Assembly (NCBI GenBank): GCA_902482035.1
Contig: CABSYW010000003.1
Span: 1-64,000 of the forward strand
Length of the DNA: 64,000 nt
Direction of reading: 5' to 3'
DNA from: an uncultured Collinsella sp.
GTDB lineage: Bacteria > Actinomycetota > Coriobacteriia > Coriobacteriales > Coriobacteriaceae
Shown here: positions 1 through 8,754 of the stretch, piece by piece
How the letters are laid out: every line of letters starts with the position of its first letter
Position numbering within the stretch: the first letter of the stretch is position 1
Position numbers and translations under genes: made by a program
The notes under the pieces: model-generated
Database searches by the model: none
The model's input: only the letters and a program-made list of their open reading frames with translations
What the model was told of the DNA's origin: nothing

Positions 1-1
1 C

Positions 2-1381
2 AATGATGGTGTTATGTCTAGAGGAATCGTTTCTGTCGGTTCGTCTCTTTACTATTTATCGGATTCCGGCGCAATGGCTGTTGGTTGGGCGTTTGATGGG
101 ACGGACTGGTATTACGCTGACGGTTCCGGCGCACTTGCATCGGGCTGGCGTTTGGTGAACGGCGTTTGGTATTGGCTCGATGTCGCAAATGACAATAGAA
201 TGGCTACCGGCTTTTATGTCATCGGATCCAACCGGTATCATTTTTCTTCAACGGGAGCGTTGTCACTTGGCTGGTTTATGAGCAATGGAGACTGGTATTA
301 CGCTGAGCCTTCTCAAGCGTCGGGCATTATAAAGACTGAATGGCTGAAGGACGGTGGTCAATACTATTATCTCGATCCTGCCGCCGACGGTAAAATGCTT
401 CTTGATCATTTTTCTGTAAATGGGAAAAGCTATTATGCAAAAGCTTCAGGCGCTGTTGCTTGTCGTGAATGGGTAGATGTCCAGGACTCGGTTCAGAATG
501 AGCCATCTAAGGCTTTTGCTGGTTCTGATTGCTCATTGTGTGGAGCATTGCGTAATGGAAAACTGTTTACATCAAACGGCGATGGCGAATTGGTCGAAGC
601 TCTCGGGTTTGTGATGCTTGGAGGCTGTAAGTTCTATGCTGATCCAACCGATGGCTCCCCCTGCGCTGGATGGAAGAACGTTAACGGAAAATGGTACTTT
701 TTTGATGAGACCGCTGGCTATGCACGATCTGGCTGGCTGTACAAGGATGGCTCCTGGTTCTATTTAGATCCGTCCACTTATGCTATGAAAACCGGTTGGG
801 TTGCCGTTAACGGATCTTGGTATTACCTGAATTCGTCTGGTTTCATGCAGACGGGATGGCTCAATCTGGGCGGCACCTGGTATTGGCTTGACGCTAGCGG
901 CGCTATGGCTACTGGCTGGCGCGTTGTGGACGGGTCCTGGAATTACTTTATGGCAAACGGCGCGTGGGTGTCAGACTATATGGATGCTAAAGCTCAAAGT
1001 TATTCAAGCAATACAAATTGGCTGATACTTGTCGATACGTCGCGTTGCATTACGAGTATTTACACTGGATCTTGGAATAACTGGTCCTTAAACCGTCGAT
1101 ATGTATGTTCGACGGGAAAAGCTAGCACACCTACGGTGATAGGGGAGTATCAAGTCTACGGAAAGGGATATTCCTTTGGGCATGGATATACTTGCTATTA
1201 CTACACGCAGTTCTATGGTGATTACTTATTCCATTCCTCACCCTACTACGTCAACAGCAGCCGCGTGATGGATCCCACGATGGGCGTTCCATCCTCTGCT
1301 GGATGCGTACGCCTTGAGATTCAGAATGCAAAATGGATTTACGATAACATTCCTTATGGAACAAAGGTTGTTACTTATTGA
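2..1381 (+). CDS. Cell-wall-binding repeat protein with C-terminal L,D-transpeptidase (5' partial)
   Basis: The reading frame is open to the left edge, so the true start and any signal peptide lie outside the window. From the ATG at 14, residues 1 to about 320 consist of repeated GW-x-x-x-x-G-x-W-Y-Y units typical of choline/glucan-binding repeats. The last 120 residues form a YkuD-type domain with His407 (FHSS) and the SAGCVR motif carrying Cys431, the expected catalytic cysteine. The family makes 3-3 peptidoglycan cross-links or attaches proteins to peptidoglycan outside the cell. The repeats probably hold it on the wall polymer. It precedes a polysaccharide cluster that includes a LicD protein. 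The fold call is firm; the ligand is inferred. Confidence 0.88.
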   Translation, partial: NDGVMSRGIVSVGSSLYYLSDSGAMAVGWAFDGTDWYYADGSGALASGWRLVNGVWYWLDVANDNRMATGFYVIGSNRYHFSSTGALSLGWFMSNGDWYYAEPSQASGIIKTEWLKDGGQYYYLDPAADGKMLLDHFSVNGKSYYAKASGAVACREWVDVQDSVQNEPSKAFAGSDCSLCGALRNGKLFTSNGDGELVEALGFVMLGGCKFYADPTDGSPCAGWKNVNGKWYFFDETAGYARSGWLYKDGSWFYLDPSTYAMKTGWVAVNGSWYYLNSSGFMQTGWLNLGGTWYWLDASGAMATGWRVVDGSWNYFMANGAWVSDYMDAKAQSYSSNTNWLILVDTSRCITSIYTGSWNNWSLNRRYVCSTGKASTPTVIGEYQVYGKGYSFGHGYTCYYYTQFYGDYLFHSSPYYVNSSRVMDPTMGVPSSAGCVRLEIQNAKWIYDNIPYGTKVVTY

Positions 1382-1415
1382 TATTAGGCACTCGTTTTAA
1401 GAGACAGGGATAAAT

Positions 1416-1441
1416 ACTCTATTTTTAAAAGAGTTTCTTTT
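1416..1441 (+). terminator. Weak hairpin plus T-rich tail after the L,D-transpeptidase gene
   Basis: ACTCT (1416-1420) pairs with AGAGT (1430-1434), with a few A-T pairs inside, and is followed by TTCTTTT. The stem is AT-rich and short, so termination would be inefficient at best. Confidence 0.4.
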
Positions 1442-1500
1442 AACTGAGGGTGCTTTGATAATCTTTAGCAATGAATTTGGGAGGATTTTTGGAAATAGAA

Positions 1501-2436
1501 ATGGGAAATGATATTGGCGTATGCGTACTTCTCTCAGCTTATAAACCCGATCTTAAGTTTTTCGCGGAACAACTTGATTCGATAGATAAACAAACGTTTC
1601 CGCTTACGCTTCTAGTTAGAAATGACTGCCCTGAATCGGATTCATTAGAGCGGTTTATCCAAGCGCATATAACGAAAAACGCCTATCGGTATTATCACGG
1701 TGATAATAATCTCGGTTATGTCAAATCGTTCGAGGCGCTGCTCTCCTTGGCGGAAGGGGATTACGTAGTACTTTGCGATCAGGATGATATTTGGGAGCCT
1801 AATAGAGTTGAAGTTTCGCTCAACCATATGCTAGAAGAAGGCTCAATTCTAGATGTTTGTGATAGATCGGTAATTGACGAAAACGGAAATATTCTGGTAA
1901 AGAGTTATAGGAAAGCTCATCCTAATTCGCCGGAAGTAAATTGGTGCTCTGGAGAGGATATTACTGTACAGGCCGCAAGCGTATGTTACGGCATTGGTAT
2001 GGCTCTCATGTTAGATGCGAGTGCGGCGAAGTCGATGATTCCCTTTCCGGAATCGACTGCACATGACTTGTGGTTGACATTGGGTTGCAGTGAACTGGGG
2101 AAGTGCAGCTTTACTATGACTCCTTTGGTTAAGTATCGTCGACATGGTGGTAACGAAACTGGATTCCTTGCAGGTGTTTCTTCAAAAGATGATTGGTATT
2201 CGACAAGAGTTAAAAACAGGGTTGATACTGCTAGGCGATTTGCCGATAGATTTCCCGATTCACCGCATCTAAAGGAAATATTGGGGTTCGCTGAAGCAAG
2301 GGAGCGGCGCTCCATAATTGGTTTACTTAAATACCGACGAGCTTGCCCGTCTATCGCTAAAGCAGATATCATTATACGTCTTGTGCCGAATTGGCTGTTT
2401 ATTTTGATTTTAAAAGAACTTAAAGCTGCGAGATAG
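1501..2436 (+). CDS. Family 2 glycosyltransferase (rhamnosyltransferase-like)
   Basis: A cytoplasmic GT-A fold enzyme of about 311 residues that transfers a sugar from a nucleotide donor to a growing surface glycan. The N-terminus has the first strand (VCVLLSAYKPD) and a LCDQDDIW motif, the DxD-like metal and nucleotide site seen in rhamnosyl- and galactosyltransferases of this group. The start is uncertain: ATG 1471 has no ribosome site, and GGGAGG at 1479-1484 could serve TTG 1489 or, less well, ATG 1501, which gives the usual short lead into the first strand. It is the first of a run of polysaccharide genes on the plus strand. Its composition is AT-rich. Donor and acceptor cannot be read from sequence. 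Confidence 0.85.
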   Translation: MGNDIGVCVLLSAYKPDLKFFAEQLDSIDKQTFPLTLLVRNDCPESDSLERFIQAHITKNAYRYYHGDNNLGYVKSFEALLSLAEGDYVVLCDQDDIWEPNRVEVSLNHMLEEGSILDVCDRSVIDENGNILVKSYRKAHPNSPEVNWCSGEDITVQAASVCYGIGMALMLDASAAKSMIPFPESTAHDLWLTLGCSELGKCSFTMTPLVKYRRHGGNETGFLAGVSSKDDWYSTRVKNRVDTARRFADRFPDSPHLKEILGFAEARERRSIIGLLKYRRACPSIAKADIIIRLVPNWLFILILKELKAAR

Positions 2437-2480
2437 CTCCGTATCCTCATTTCGACAGGTTTAGAAGGGCGCTTATATTT

Positions 2481-3725
2481 GTGAAGGCCACAGAGAAGAC
2501 TCTTTCGATTAAACATAATATGTTCTGGAATACCGTCGGTTCGTTGACTAATTTAGGCTGTCAGTGGCTTATTACCATTTTGGTCGTTCGGCTGTCTGAT
2601 GGATATAGTGCTGCAGGCATTTATTCGCTGGCTATGTCTATTTTCAACATGTTTTCTCAATTAGCCCAATACAGGATGTACACGGTGCAAATTGCAGATG
2701 TTGAAAGGAAAAACTCTGCTGGTGAATACCTGACTTTTCGTTTCTTTACTACTTTTATAGCGTTTGCAATGTTGGCCGTCTATTCCATTGCAACGTGTCG
2801 TATTGGTACGGTGCCCGCTATTCTTCTGTATGCTCTCTATAAAACCGCTGGCTTAGTCATTGATGTCATGCATGCTAATGATCAGGTTGGTCATAGGATG
2901 GACTATATTGGGAAATCCCTCATAATGCAGGGCATCGGCTCTCTCCTTTCATTCATTCTTGTCTTTGGATTTTTTAATAGCCTCGAAGGTGCACTGTTGC
3001 TTATGACGGTAGTGACAATAGGCATCGGAGTTATTTACGATTATCCAAGATCAAATCGGATTTCTGCAATCAAGCTTGGAATTAGCCGAGCGAAGGTCAG
3101 AGCCTTCCTATGTAGCTGTTTGCCCATCGTTCTGGGCGGCATTGCTGCTTCTGCGGCGCCGAATATTCCCAGGCAGTATTTATCTTATTCATTCGGAGAT
3201 TCTGCTCTGGGTATTTATGCATCAGTTGCTGCACCTGTGGCAATTATCCAAATGGGTGCGACCTATATTTATAATCCTTTATTAGGTTATCTAGTAGAGC
3301 GTTACCATTCTAGAGAAAAGTCCTTTTTTTCGCTCATAGGTAAAATACTTGCTGGCATCTTTTTTGTCGGTGTCATATCTTCAGTTGCCCTTTTCTTTTT
3401 CGGTAAATTATTGCTGTCACTGTTTTATGGCGCTGGAATAGCTAAACATACCGATCTCCTTCAGCCTATGTTGGCTTGCGCCTTTTTGACTGGCATCGCT
3501 TGGTTTGTCAACGATTTGTTGGTTTCTCTTGATAATTACCGAGGGGTATTTGTTGGCAGCATGCTGTCCTTAATTAGTGCTGTCGCTGTTATGGCTCCTG
3601 CGCAAATGCTGTTTGGCTTAAATGGCCCTACTGTATCGGCGCTTATATCCAATGCCATTTGCCTTATTTATCAGTCTTCTGTTTTGGGGAAACAGACGCA
3701 ACAATGGTTCGGGGAAAAGAGATAG
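2481..3725 (+). CDS. Polysaccharide flippase (Wzx-like, MOP superfamily)
   Basis: A 414-residue very hydrophobic protein with about a dozen predicted membrane helices, the size and layout of Wzx/RfbX flippases that move undecaprenyl-linked repeat units across the membrane. The start is GTG 2481. The stop at 3723-3725 lies four bases before the next start, which points to a shared transcript. No Wzy polymerase was recognised nearby. The ABC exporter at 19530-21154 could serve a different glycan or the same locus. Low GC matches its neighbours. Confidence 0.82.
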   Translation: MKATEKTLSIKHNMFWNTVGSLTNLGCQWLITILVVRLSDGYSAAGIYSLAMSIFNMFSQLAQYRMYTVQIADVERKNSAGEYLTFRFFTTFIAFAMLAVYSIATCRIGTVPAILLYALYKTAGLVIDVMHANDQVGHRMDYIGKSLIMQGIGSLLSFILVFGFFNSLEGALLLMTVVTIGIGVIYDYPRSNRISAIKLGISRAKVRAFLCSCLPIVLGGIAASAAPNIPRQYLSYSFGDSALGIYASVAAPVAIIQMGATYIYNPLLGYLVERYHSREKSFFSLIGKILAGIFFVGVISSVALFFFGKLLLSLFYGAGIAKHTDLLQPMLACAFLTGIAWFVNDLLVSLDNYRGVFVGSMLSLISAVAVMAPAQMLFGLNGPTVSALISNAICLIYQSSVLGKQTQQWFGEKR

Positions 3726-3729
3726 GCCG

Positions 3730-4590
3730 ATGATGTCTAAAGCTCACGCGCTATTAAAGCTTCAAAACACTGAATTGGATATCCTTCAGGTTGTCGCCGC
3801 ATTCTGCTCTAAGCACGGCATCAGGTGGTGGCTTGACGGTGGAACATGTTTAGGAGCAATGCGTCATAGGGGGTTTATCCCTTGGGATGATGATATAGAT
3901 ATCGGAATGATGCGTTCAGATTATGACCGCTTTTGCTCTTTAGCCGAGGGTGGGTTACCGGAAGGATATTCGCTCCATACATCGCGGAATACTACTGGCT
4001 ATGCTGCGATGTTTGCTAAGGTGTATCGCGATGGAACTCGCTTCGAGAATCAAGAGGCTCGAGAGGCTTCCAGTTCGATGGGCATTTTTGTCGACATCTT
4101 TCCATATGACCAGCTCTATACAGATAAACGCCTTCGTGCAAAGCAAGTCCGAACTGCATCAATTGCACAGAAAAGAGCCTATTTATATCATTCTTCTTCC
4201 ATTGTTGTCCCTCATAAAGGGTTCCTTGGTCAACTCGAGCAAATTGGTTGTTCTGCTATGCACGTGGTGGAACAACTGGTTTCTCGAGGCGCATGCTCTT
4301 ACCAGGATTTGTTCGATTCCTGTATTGCCGACTCAAATACGGGTGAGGTCTCTGATTACTGTCTGACGTTAAGCTGGCCGAATATGGCGCCAGTGCCTAT
4401 TTCAGAGATTTTCCCTCTGAGCAGCGCGGTTTTCGAAGGCAGTGAATTCCCTGTTCCTCGTATGACGGATAAATATCTTACAACGATGTATGGCGATTGG
4501 AAAAAAATACCGTCACCGGATAATCGACATACCCATCTTCCGCTCTTGCTCGACTTTGGAGATGGGGAAGTCTGGACGGCACAGAATTAA
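3730..4590 (+). CDS. LicD-family nucleotidyltransferase-like phosphotransferase
   Basis: The N-terminal part carries the LicD signature: WWLDGGTCLGAMRH, then PWDDDIDIGM with the acidic metal-binding cluster, then a Y-D-R-F motif. Family members such as pneumococcal LicD1/2 and fukutin-related proteins transfer phosphocholine or related phospho-groups onto surface glycans. ATG 3730 (or 3733) is preferred because it follows the flippase stop directly; an upstream in-frame ATG at 3622 lies inside the flippase gene. Length is about 286 residues, normal for the family. No licA, licB or licC was seen in the window, so the phospho-donor is unknown. Choline-type repeats in the first gene make phosphocholine decoration plausible but unproven. 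Confidence 0.87.
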   Translation: MMSKAHALLKLQNTELDILQVVAAFCSKHGIRWWLDGGTCLGAMRHRGFIPWDDDIDIGMMRSDYDRFCSLAEGGLPEGYSLHTSRNTTGYAAMFAKVYRDGTRFENQEAREASSSMGIFVDIFPYDQLYTDKRLRAKQVRTASIAQKRAYLYHSSSIVVPHKGFLGQLEQIGCSAMHVVEQLVSRGACSYQDLFDSCIADSNTGEVSDYCLTLSWPNMAPVPISEIFPLSSAVFEGSEFPVPRMTDKYLTTMYGDWKKIPSPDNRHTHLPLLLDFGDGEVWTAQN

Positions 4591-4623
4591 GGATATGACA
4601 TCTATATCAGATGAGGTTATGTG

Positions 4624-5769
4624 ATGAGCTCCTCTATTTGTATTTTCACTCACCATTATCACCCGCAACTTAGTGGAATTGGTAATTTTGTCGATGGTCT
4701 CGCTCATGCCTTGACTGCACGCGGCGATAGGGTGGTTATCGTTACTAATGATTCGATGCGCGTGGGAGTCGGTCATTCAGTCGAAAACGGCCTGGAGGTA
4801 ATTCGTCTTCCTTGCATTCCGTTACTTGATGGAAGACTTCCTCTTCCCAAAAAAACCAGTGATTATTACCGACTCCTGCAAACCCTTGATGATTATGAGT
4901 GGAATGGTGTTCTGATAAACACGAGACTTTTCCCTCTCTCGCTCGAAGGGCTGAGGTTTGCTGCGGATCATAGTGCTAAGGCTGTCGTTCTCGACCACGG
5001 CTCAGCGTATCTTTCCTTCAATCAGCCACTCCTTGATTTTTTTGTGCGCCGATATGAGGATTGGATTACGGATCGCGTAAAGACGTTTGACCCTGATTTC
5101 TATGGGATTTCTTCTAAAAGTGTTGAATGGCTTCAGCACTTTAATATCACTGCAAAGGGCGTCATTTCAAACTCAATCAATGCCTCATTCTATAGGAGTA
5201 TTTCTTCGGGGAGAGATTTCCGATCTGAATTAGGTATCCCTCAGTCATCTTTGGTTGTAGCTTTTGTCGGGCGGCTTATTCCTGAAAAGGGAATTAATTC
5301 AATTATTGAGGCGGCTCGCACAAAAGATATTACCAAGCGTGATATTTGTTTTGTTCTTGCAGGGGATGGTCCGCTGGCTAATGAGGTCAAGGAAGCCTGT
5401 TCGTCTAACTTGTTTTGGCTTGGGAGATGTAACACAGAGGATATTTCTTCCTTACTTCAGCAAGCAGATGTGCTTTGTCTTCCAACTCGTTCCGAAGGCT
5501 TTTCAACGGTACTTCTTGAAGCTTCAGCCTGCGGAACGCCTGCAGTGGTAACAGATGTGGGCGGGGCACGCGAGCTTATCTTAGATGATAGCTACGGCAC
5601 AATAATTCGGTCCATGGCATCTGATGAGGTGGTTTCGGCATTATGCAGGCTTTTTGATGATCGAGAGCTGCTTTCTCTTCAGTCTCGAAACTCTAGGGCG
5701 CTTGTTGAAAGTCGATATAACTGGGATGCCACTGCTATGGATGTCGAGAAGGCGTTTTGTATTTGCTAA
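4624..5769 (+). CDS. Family 4 glycosyltransferase (GT-B fold)
   Basis: A 381-residue retaining glycosyltransferase. The N-terminal domain starts with a GT4 pattern (FTHHYHPQLSGIGNFVDGL). The C-terminal domain has FVGRLIPEKGI for sugar-nucleotide binding and an acidic EGFSTVLLEA motif near residue 290, followed by CGTPAVVTDVGG. GTG 4621 is an alternative start directly before ATG 4624; GAGG at about 4613 is the likely ribosome site. It is the last gene of the first collinear block and should add one sugar to the lipid-linked repeat unit on the cytoplasmic face. AT-rich like its neighbours. Confidence 0.88.
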   Translation: MSSSICIFTHHYHPQLSGIGNFVDGLAHALTARGDRVVIVTNDSMRVGVGHSVENGLEVIRLPCIPLLDGRLPLPKKTSDYYRLLQTLDDYEWNGVLINTRLFPLSLEGLRFAADHSAKAVVLDHGSAYLSFNQPLLDFFVRRYEDWITDRVKTFDPDFYGISSKSVEWLQHFNITAKGVISNSINASFYRSISSGRDFRSELGIPQSSLVVAFVGRLIPEKGINSIIEAARTKDITKRDICFVLAGDGPLANEVKEACSSNLFWLGRCNTEDISSLLQQADVLCLPTRSEGFSTVLLEASACGTPAVVTDVGGARELILDDSYGTIIRSMASDEVVSALCRLFDDRELLSLQSRNSRALVESRYNWDATAMDVEKAFCIC

Positions 5770-6374
5770 GTGATACTTGGCTGGCTTTTGTTCGGATGAA
5801 GTTGATAATCAAGGGCTTTTGTTCGGCTTTTGCGTGAAGTTGGATATAAGTGCCGATTTTGGTATTGTCGATTCCTCCTATTTCATGAATATTTGCTCGC
5901 TTGAGCACCGCTGAATATCAAGAAGCACGCCGCTGTTATTGCGCCTGGCTTTGGGGCCGACATGGGTCTCGGCGCCTATTTATTGCTAGCGTCCGGCGTC
6001 GCGTCGCTGCTGCATGTTGGCCTCGCCTGTATCAACCCAGACCGTGTTTCTTTAAGCTAGTGCCAAAGATTAAGACTATCGTTGGGATGGGGGGGATAGT
6101 TGGAGCAGTTTTGTCCGATTAGAATGGCGTCGAAGTCTTATGCACCGCGCAATTGGGCGAGAGCCGCAGCGGATTTGTATCTCGCGATGGCAGATGGGGG
6201 CTCCAGGTGAACGTCAGCTGTATGCCAGCCGTGCAAACTAAATATCCAAGCTTGAGATGTAACTTCGCGATGGTTAGTCCGGATGCTGTAAACTTTATTC
6301 ATTACTAGACAGTGCGTTGGACTGTAAGGGCCGCATTTTCTTCGAGCGTCGCTAAGGGCCAACTATTATTTGGA
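5770..6374 (+). other. Gene-free stretch with a decayed coding fragment
   Basis: About 600 bases with no gene I can support. One frame, 5905-6060, reads through 51 codons after a stop without a start codon and encodes a hydrophobic segment (GADMGLGAYLLLASGVASL) like one membrane helix, then ends at TAG. It looks like a leftover of a membrane protein, source unknown. Both ends of the stretch are AT-rich. No clear promoter was identified for the following gene. Confidence 0.45.
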
Positions 6375-7121
6375 ATGGATGAAACTCGATTGTCATTTGC
6401 TTTAACAAAAGATTCAAAAGGATATCCGCGTGTTCTGGTAATTATTCCCGCTTATAACGAGCAGGAATGCATTCTCAATACCGTTGCTTCTATTAAGGCT
6501 GCTGGATATGACTATGTCGTAATTAACGACGGCTCACAGGATGGGACACTTAGGCTTTGTCGAGAGCATGATGTCAACATATTGGATCTCCCACAGAACC
6601 TTGGTATCGGTGGGGCGGTCCAGGCGGGGCATAAGTATGCTCAGAGATTTGGCTATGATATTGACATTCAGGTTGACGGCGATGGCCAACATGATCCTTC
6701 TTATATACCTGAGCTTGTTAAGCTGATTGAGGGTGGGGCGAGTCTGGCGATAGGCTCTCGATTCTTGGTCGAGACCGACGGTTTCCAATCAACCTTTATG
6801 CGTCGTGTTGGAATCAGGTGGCTCTCTTTTTTGCTTAAGTTGCTTACAGGTAAGGCGGTCACCGATCCCACTTCTGGCTTTAGAGCCTGCAATAAAGACG
6901 CCATCGACTTATTCTGCAAGAGCTATCCTGATGATTATCCGGAGCCGGAATCGATAGCTTTGGCTATGAAGCTTGGTCTCCCCGTTATGGAGGCACCTGT
7001 AAAGATGAATGAGCGCCAGGGCGGGCGTTCATCCATTGGGGTCCTCTCTTCCGTCTACTACATGATTAAAGTTACGCTTGCTATTGTCCTTGTGTGTTGG
7101 ATCCATAGGGGAGACCAATAA
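6375..7121 (+). CDS. Family 2 glycosyltransferase, dolichyl-phosphate mannosyltransferase-like
   Basis: A 248-residue GT-A enzyme. It shows VLVIIPAYNEQECI at the N-terminus, VVINDGSQDGT, the metal site VDGDGQHDP, and SGFRACNKDA, together typical of DPM1/GtrB-type enzymes that load a sugar onto polyprenyl phosphate. ATG 6375 places the first strand 20 residues in. An in-frame GTG at 6312 would add a poorly conserved leader. The stop TAA overlaps the next ATG by one base (7121), so the two genes are translationally coupled. The partner DUF2304 protein is a common companion of this enzyme type. Which sugar is transferred is not visible. Confidence 0.85.
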   Translation: MDETRLSFALTKDSKGYPRVLVIIPAYNEQECILNTVASIKAAGYDYVVINDGSQDGTLRLCREHDVNILDLPQNLGIGGAVQAGHKYAQRFGYDIDIQVDGDGQHDPSYIPELVKLIEGGASLAIGSRFLVETDGFQSTFMRRVGIRWLSFLLKLLTGKAVTDPTSGFRACNKDAIDLFCKSYPDDYPEPESIALAMKLGLPVMEAPVKMNERQGGRSSIGVLSSVYYMIKVTLAIVLVCWIHRGDQ

Positions 7122-7477
7122 TGAATTTTTTTCTAAGGATTGGGGCAGCCATCTTTTTTGGTGGGTTCCTCGTTTATGTTCTTCGACTCGTATCCAAAGG
7201 AAAGATGCTTCTTAAGTATTCTTTGCTTTGGATTTTAATGTGCATGGCGGCCTTGCTTTGTGATTTATTCCCTCAGCTTATTTTTTATTGCTCCACGGCT
7301 ATTGGGTTTGTTAACCCGGCCAATTTCCTCTTCCTGGGTGCAATTGTGCTGTTGCTTGCAATCTCTCTATCCCTTAGCGTTGCGGTGAGCCGTCATGTTT
7401 TGGCAATCAAAAGCCTTACACAAAGGATTGCCTTGCTCGAAAAAGAGCTTGAGAATCGGTTGGATTATTATGACTGA
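7121..7477 (+). CDS. DUF2304 small membrane protein
   Basis: A 118-residue protein with three predicted membrane helices (about 5-25, 35-60 and 68-92) followed by a charged coiled-coil tail ending EKELENRLDYYD. This is the DUF2304 layout. Members are repeatedly found one gene after polyprenyl-phosphate glycosyltransferases, as here with a one-base overlap, and probably support or anchor that enzyme. Molecular role is not established. Confidence 0.8.
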   Translation: MNFFLRIGAAIFFGGFLVYVLRLVSKGKMLLKYSLLWILMCMAALLCDLFPQLIFYCSTAIGFVNPANFLFLGAIVLLLAISLSLSVAVSRHVLAIKSLTQRIALLEKELENRLDYYD

Positions 7478-8026
7478 GCTTGATACAATTATTTGATTCA
7501 GTTTACTTTTAGTTCTTCAATGTTGCTAGTTGAGGAAAGTGGAAATCTGCCTTATACAAACGTTGCTTATACCCTTTGCTGAGGTCTGGATCGGTACCAA
7601 ATCCGATGATTCTCATCGCGGGTTGCCATTTGCTTGTCAATGGAGGCGATATCCCTGCTCCGGCTGCAATGTTGTTTCAGCTGTTATGTCGTGGTCGAAT
7701 AGTTTTGTATTAATAATGTAGAACAGATAATAGAATCAGCCGGAGGACTCCATTACAAAAGAGCGTAATTCCATTATCGAGCCATTTAGGTTAATTTCGA
7801 TGTGGTGTGTAGTTACGCATCATTTTGTAATGCATAATGCAGATGATGTATCGGTTTTTGCTAGCCCTTTAACCCGTTAAATTTATTAGGACGATATCAC
7901 TGGCCTGGTGGCTGAACTACTACCACACTACCGCTACGCCCCAGTGGGGCTGGGTTTTAAATACGCCTTTGGAATGATATTGCTTTGGCTATCTTGCGGA
8001 AAACAATCTCGAAGAAGAGTGGACTC
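7478..8026. other. AT-rich gene-free stretch
   Basis: About 550 bases without a supportable gene. One frame is open for 59 codons (7534-7713) and includes a short hydrophobic run (NPMILIAGCHLLVNGGD), but it has no convincing start or ribosome site and I do not recognise it. The right part (7920-8026) leads into transposase debris. Confidence 0.4.
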
Positions 8027-8516
8027 CTTGACGTAGGTCGCGTCGAGCCAGACGTAGGGCACTGGCGAGCCCTCAAGCGGCCTTCCGTACAGATCCTCGA
8101 TGCCTGGTCCAGGCTCGAGGCGATGGCGCTCACCTGGTCCTTCGAGAGCCTGGAGACGCCTATCTTCTCGGCTACCCTCTGCACCTTGCGGGTGCTCGTG
8201 CCGGTGGCGTACATCTCGGCGACGGCGGCAACGAGGGCGCGGTCCACGCGCCGGTGGCGCTCGATCACGTCGTCCGGGAAGAAGCTGCCGGAGCGGAGCT
8301 TCGGGATGCGCAGCGTCAGCGTGCCGGCGCAGGTGCGAGCGACCTCTCGCGGTAGCCGTTTCGGCTGTTCGCCCCGCCACCGCTCAGCTGGTCGGCCTCG
8401 GCGTCCATCGCGGCGTTCACGACCTGTTTGGCGAGTCTGGGGAGCAGCTCCCGCATGTCGATGGCGCCGTCGCTGAAACGGGGCATGGCGAGTATGTCCG
8501 GCGCCGGGTCTGACAA
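8027..8516 (-). pseudogene. IS256-family (mutator-type) transposase remnant
   Basis: Read on the minus strand from TTG 8516, the protein begins like an IS256 transposase (AKQVVNAAMDAEADQL, NGYRER). Near 8336 one base is missing and the homologous reading moves to another frame (IERHRRVDRALVAAVAEMYATGTSTRKVQ... LSKDQVSAI). Near 8100 a second single-base loss moves it again (EDLYGRPLEGSP, VWLDATYVK). After 8027 the similarity stops, so the catalytic C-terminal half is gone. An in-frame deletion of several residues is also likely before NGYRER. It cannot be active. GC content is much higher than the flanks, consistent with an acquired element. Confidence 0.85.
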
Positions 8517-8534
8517 GATTTACATAGCGATCTT

Positions 8535-8596
8535 CGTCCTTTCCCGGAACCTGTTGTTGTGGTGATTTCTGGTTCCGGGACGAAGGCCGTTTTTCG
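8535..8596. repeat. Inverted repeat at the outer side of the IS256 remnant
   Basis: TTCGTCC-TTT-CCCGGAACC and, about 27 bases on, GGTTCCGGG-ACGAA form an imperfect inverted repeat immediately outside the transposase start. It may be part of the insertion-sequence end or a hairpin of its flank. No matching terminal repeat was found on the other side. Confidence 0.45.
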
Positions 8597-8754
8597 TTAA
8601 ACGGGCACTAAGGGGTCACCCTTGCACCAACATTTTCGGCGCGATCCATGAGATTGAATTCCGCCATTCTTTTTGGATGCCAATGTGCTTGCTAGTATAC
8701 TGATACCAGTATTTTTAATTGCGTTCTATTAGTTTCTCGATTATAAGGATTTTT

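Noticed and set aside
7957..8513. Several overlapping open frames around the transposase remnant on both strands
   Set aside because: They are pieces or shadows of one decayed IS256 transposase; none encodes a complete protein.
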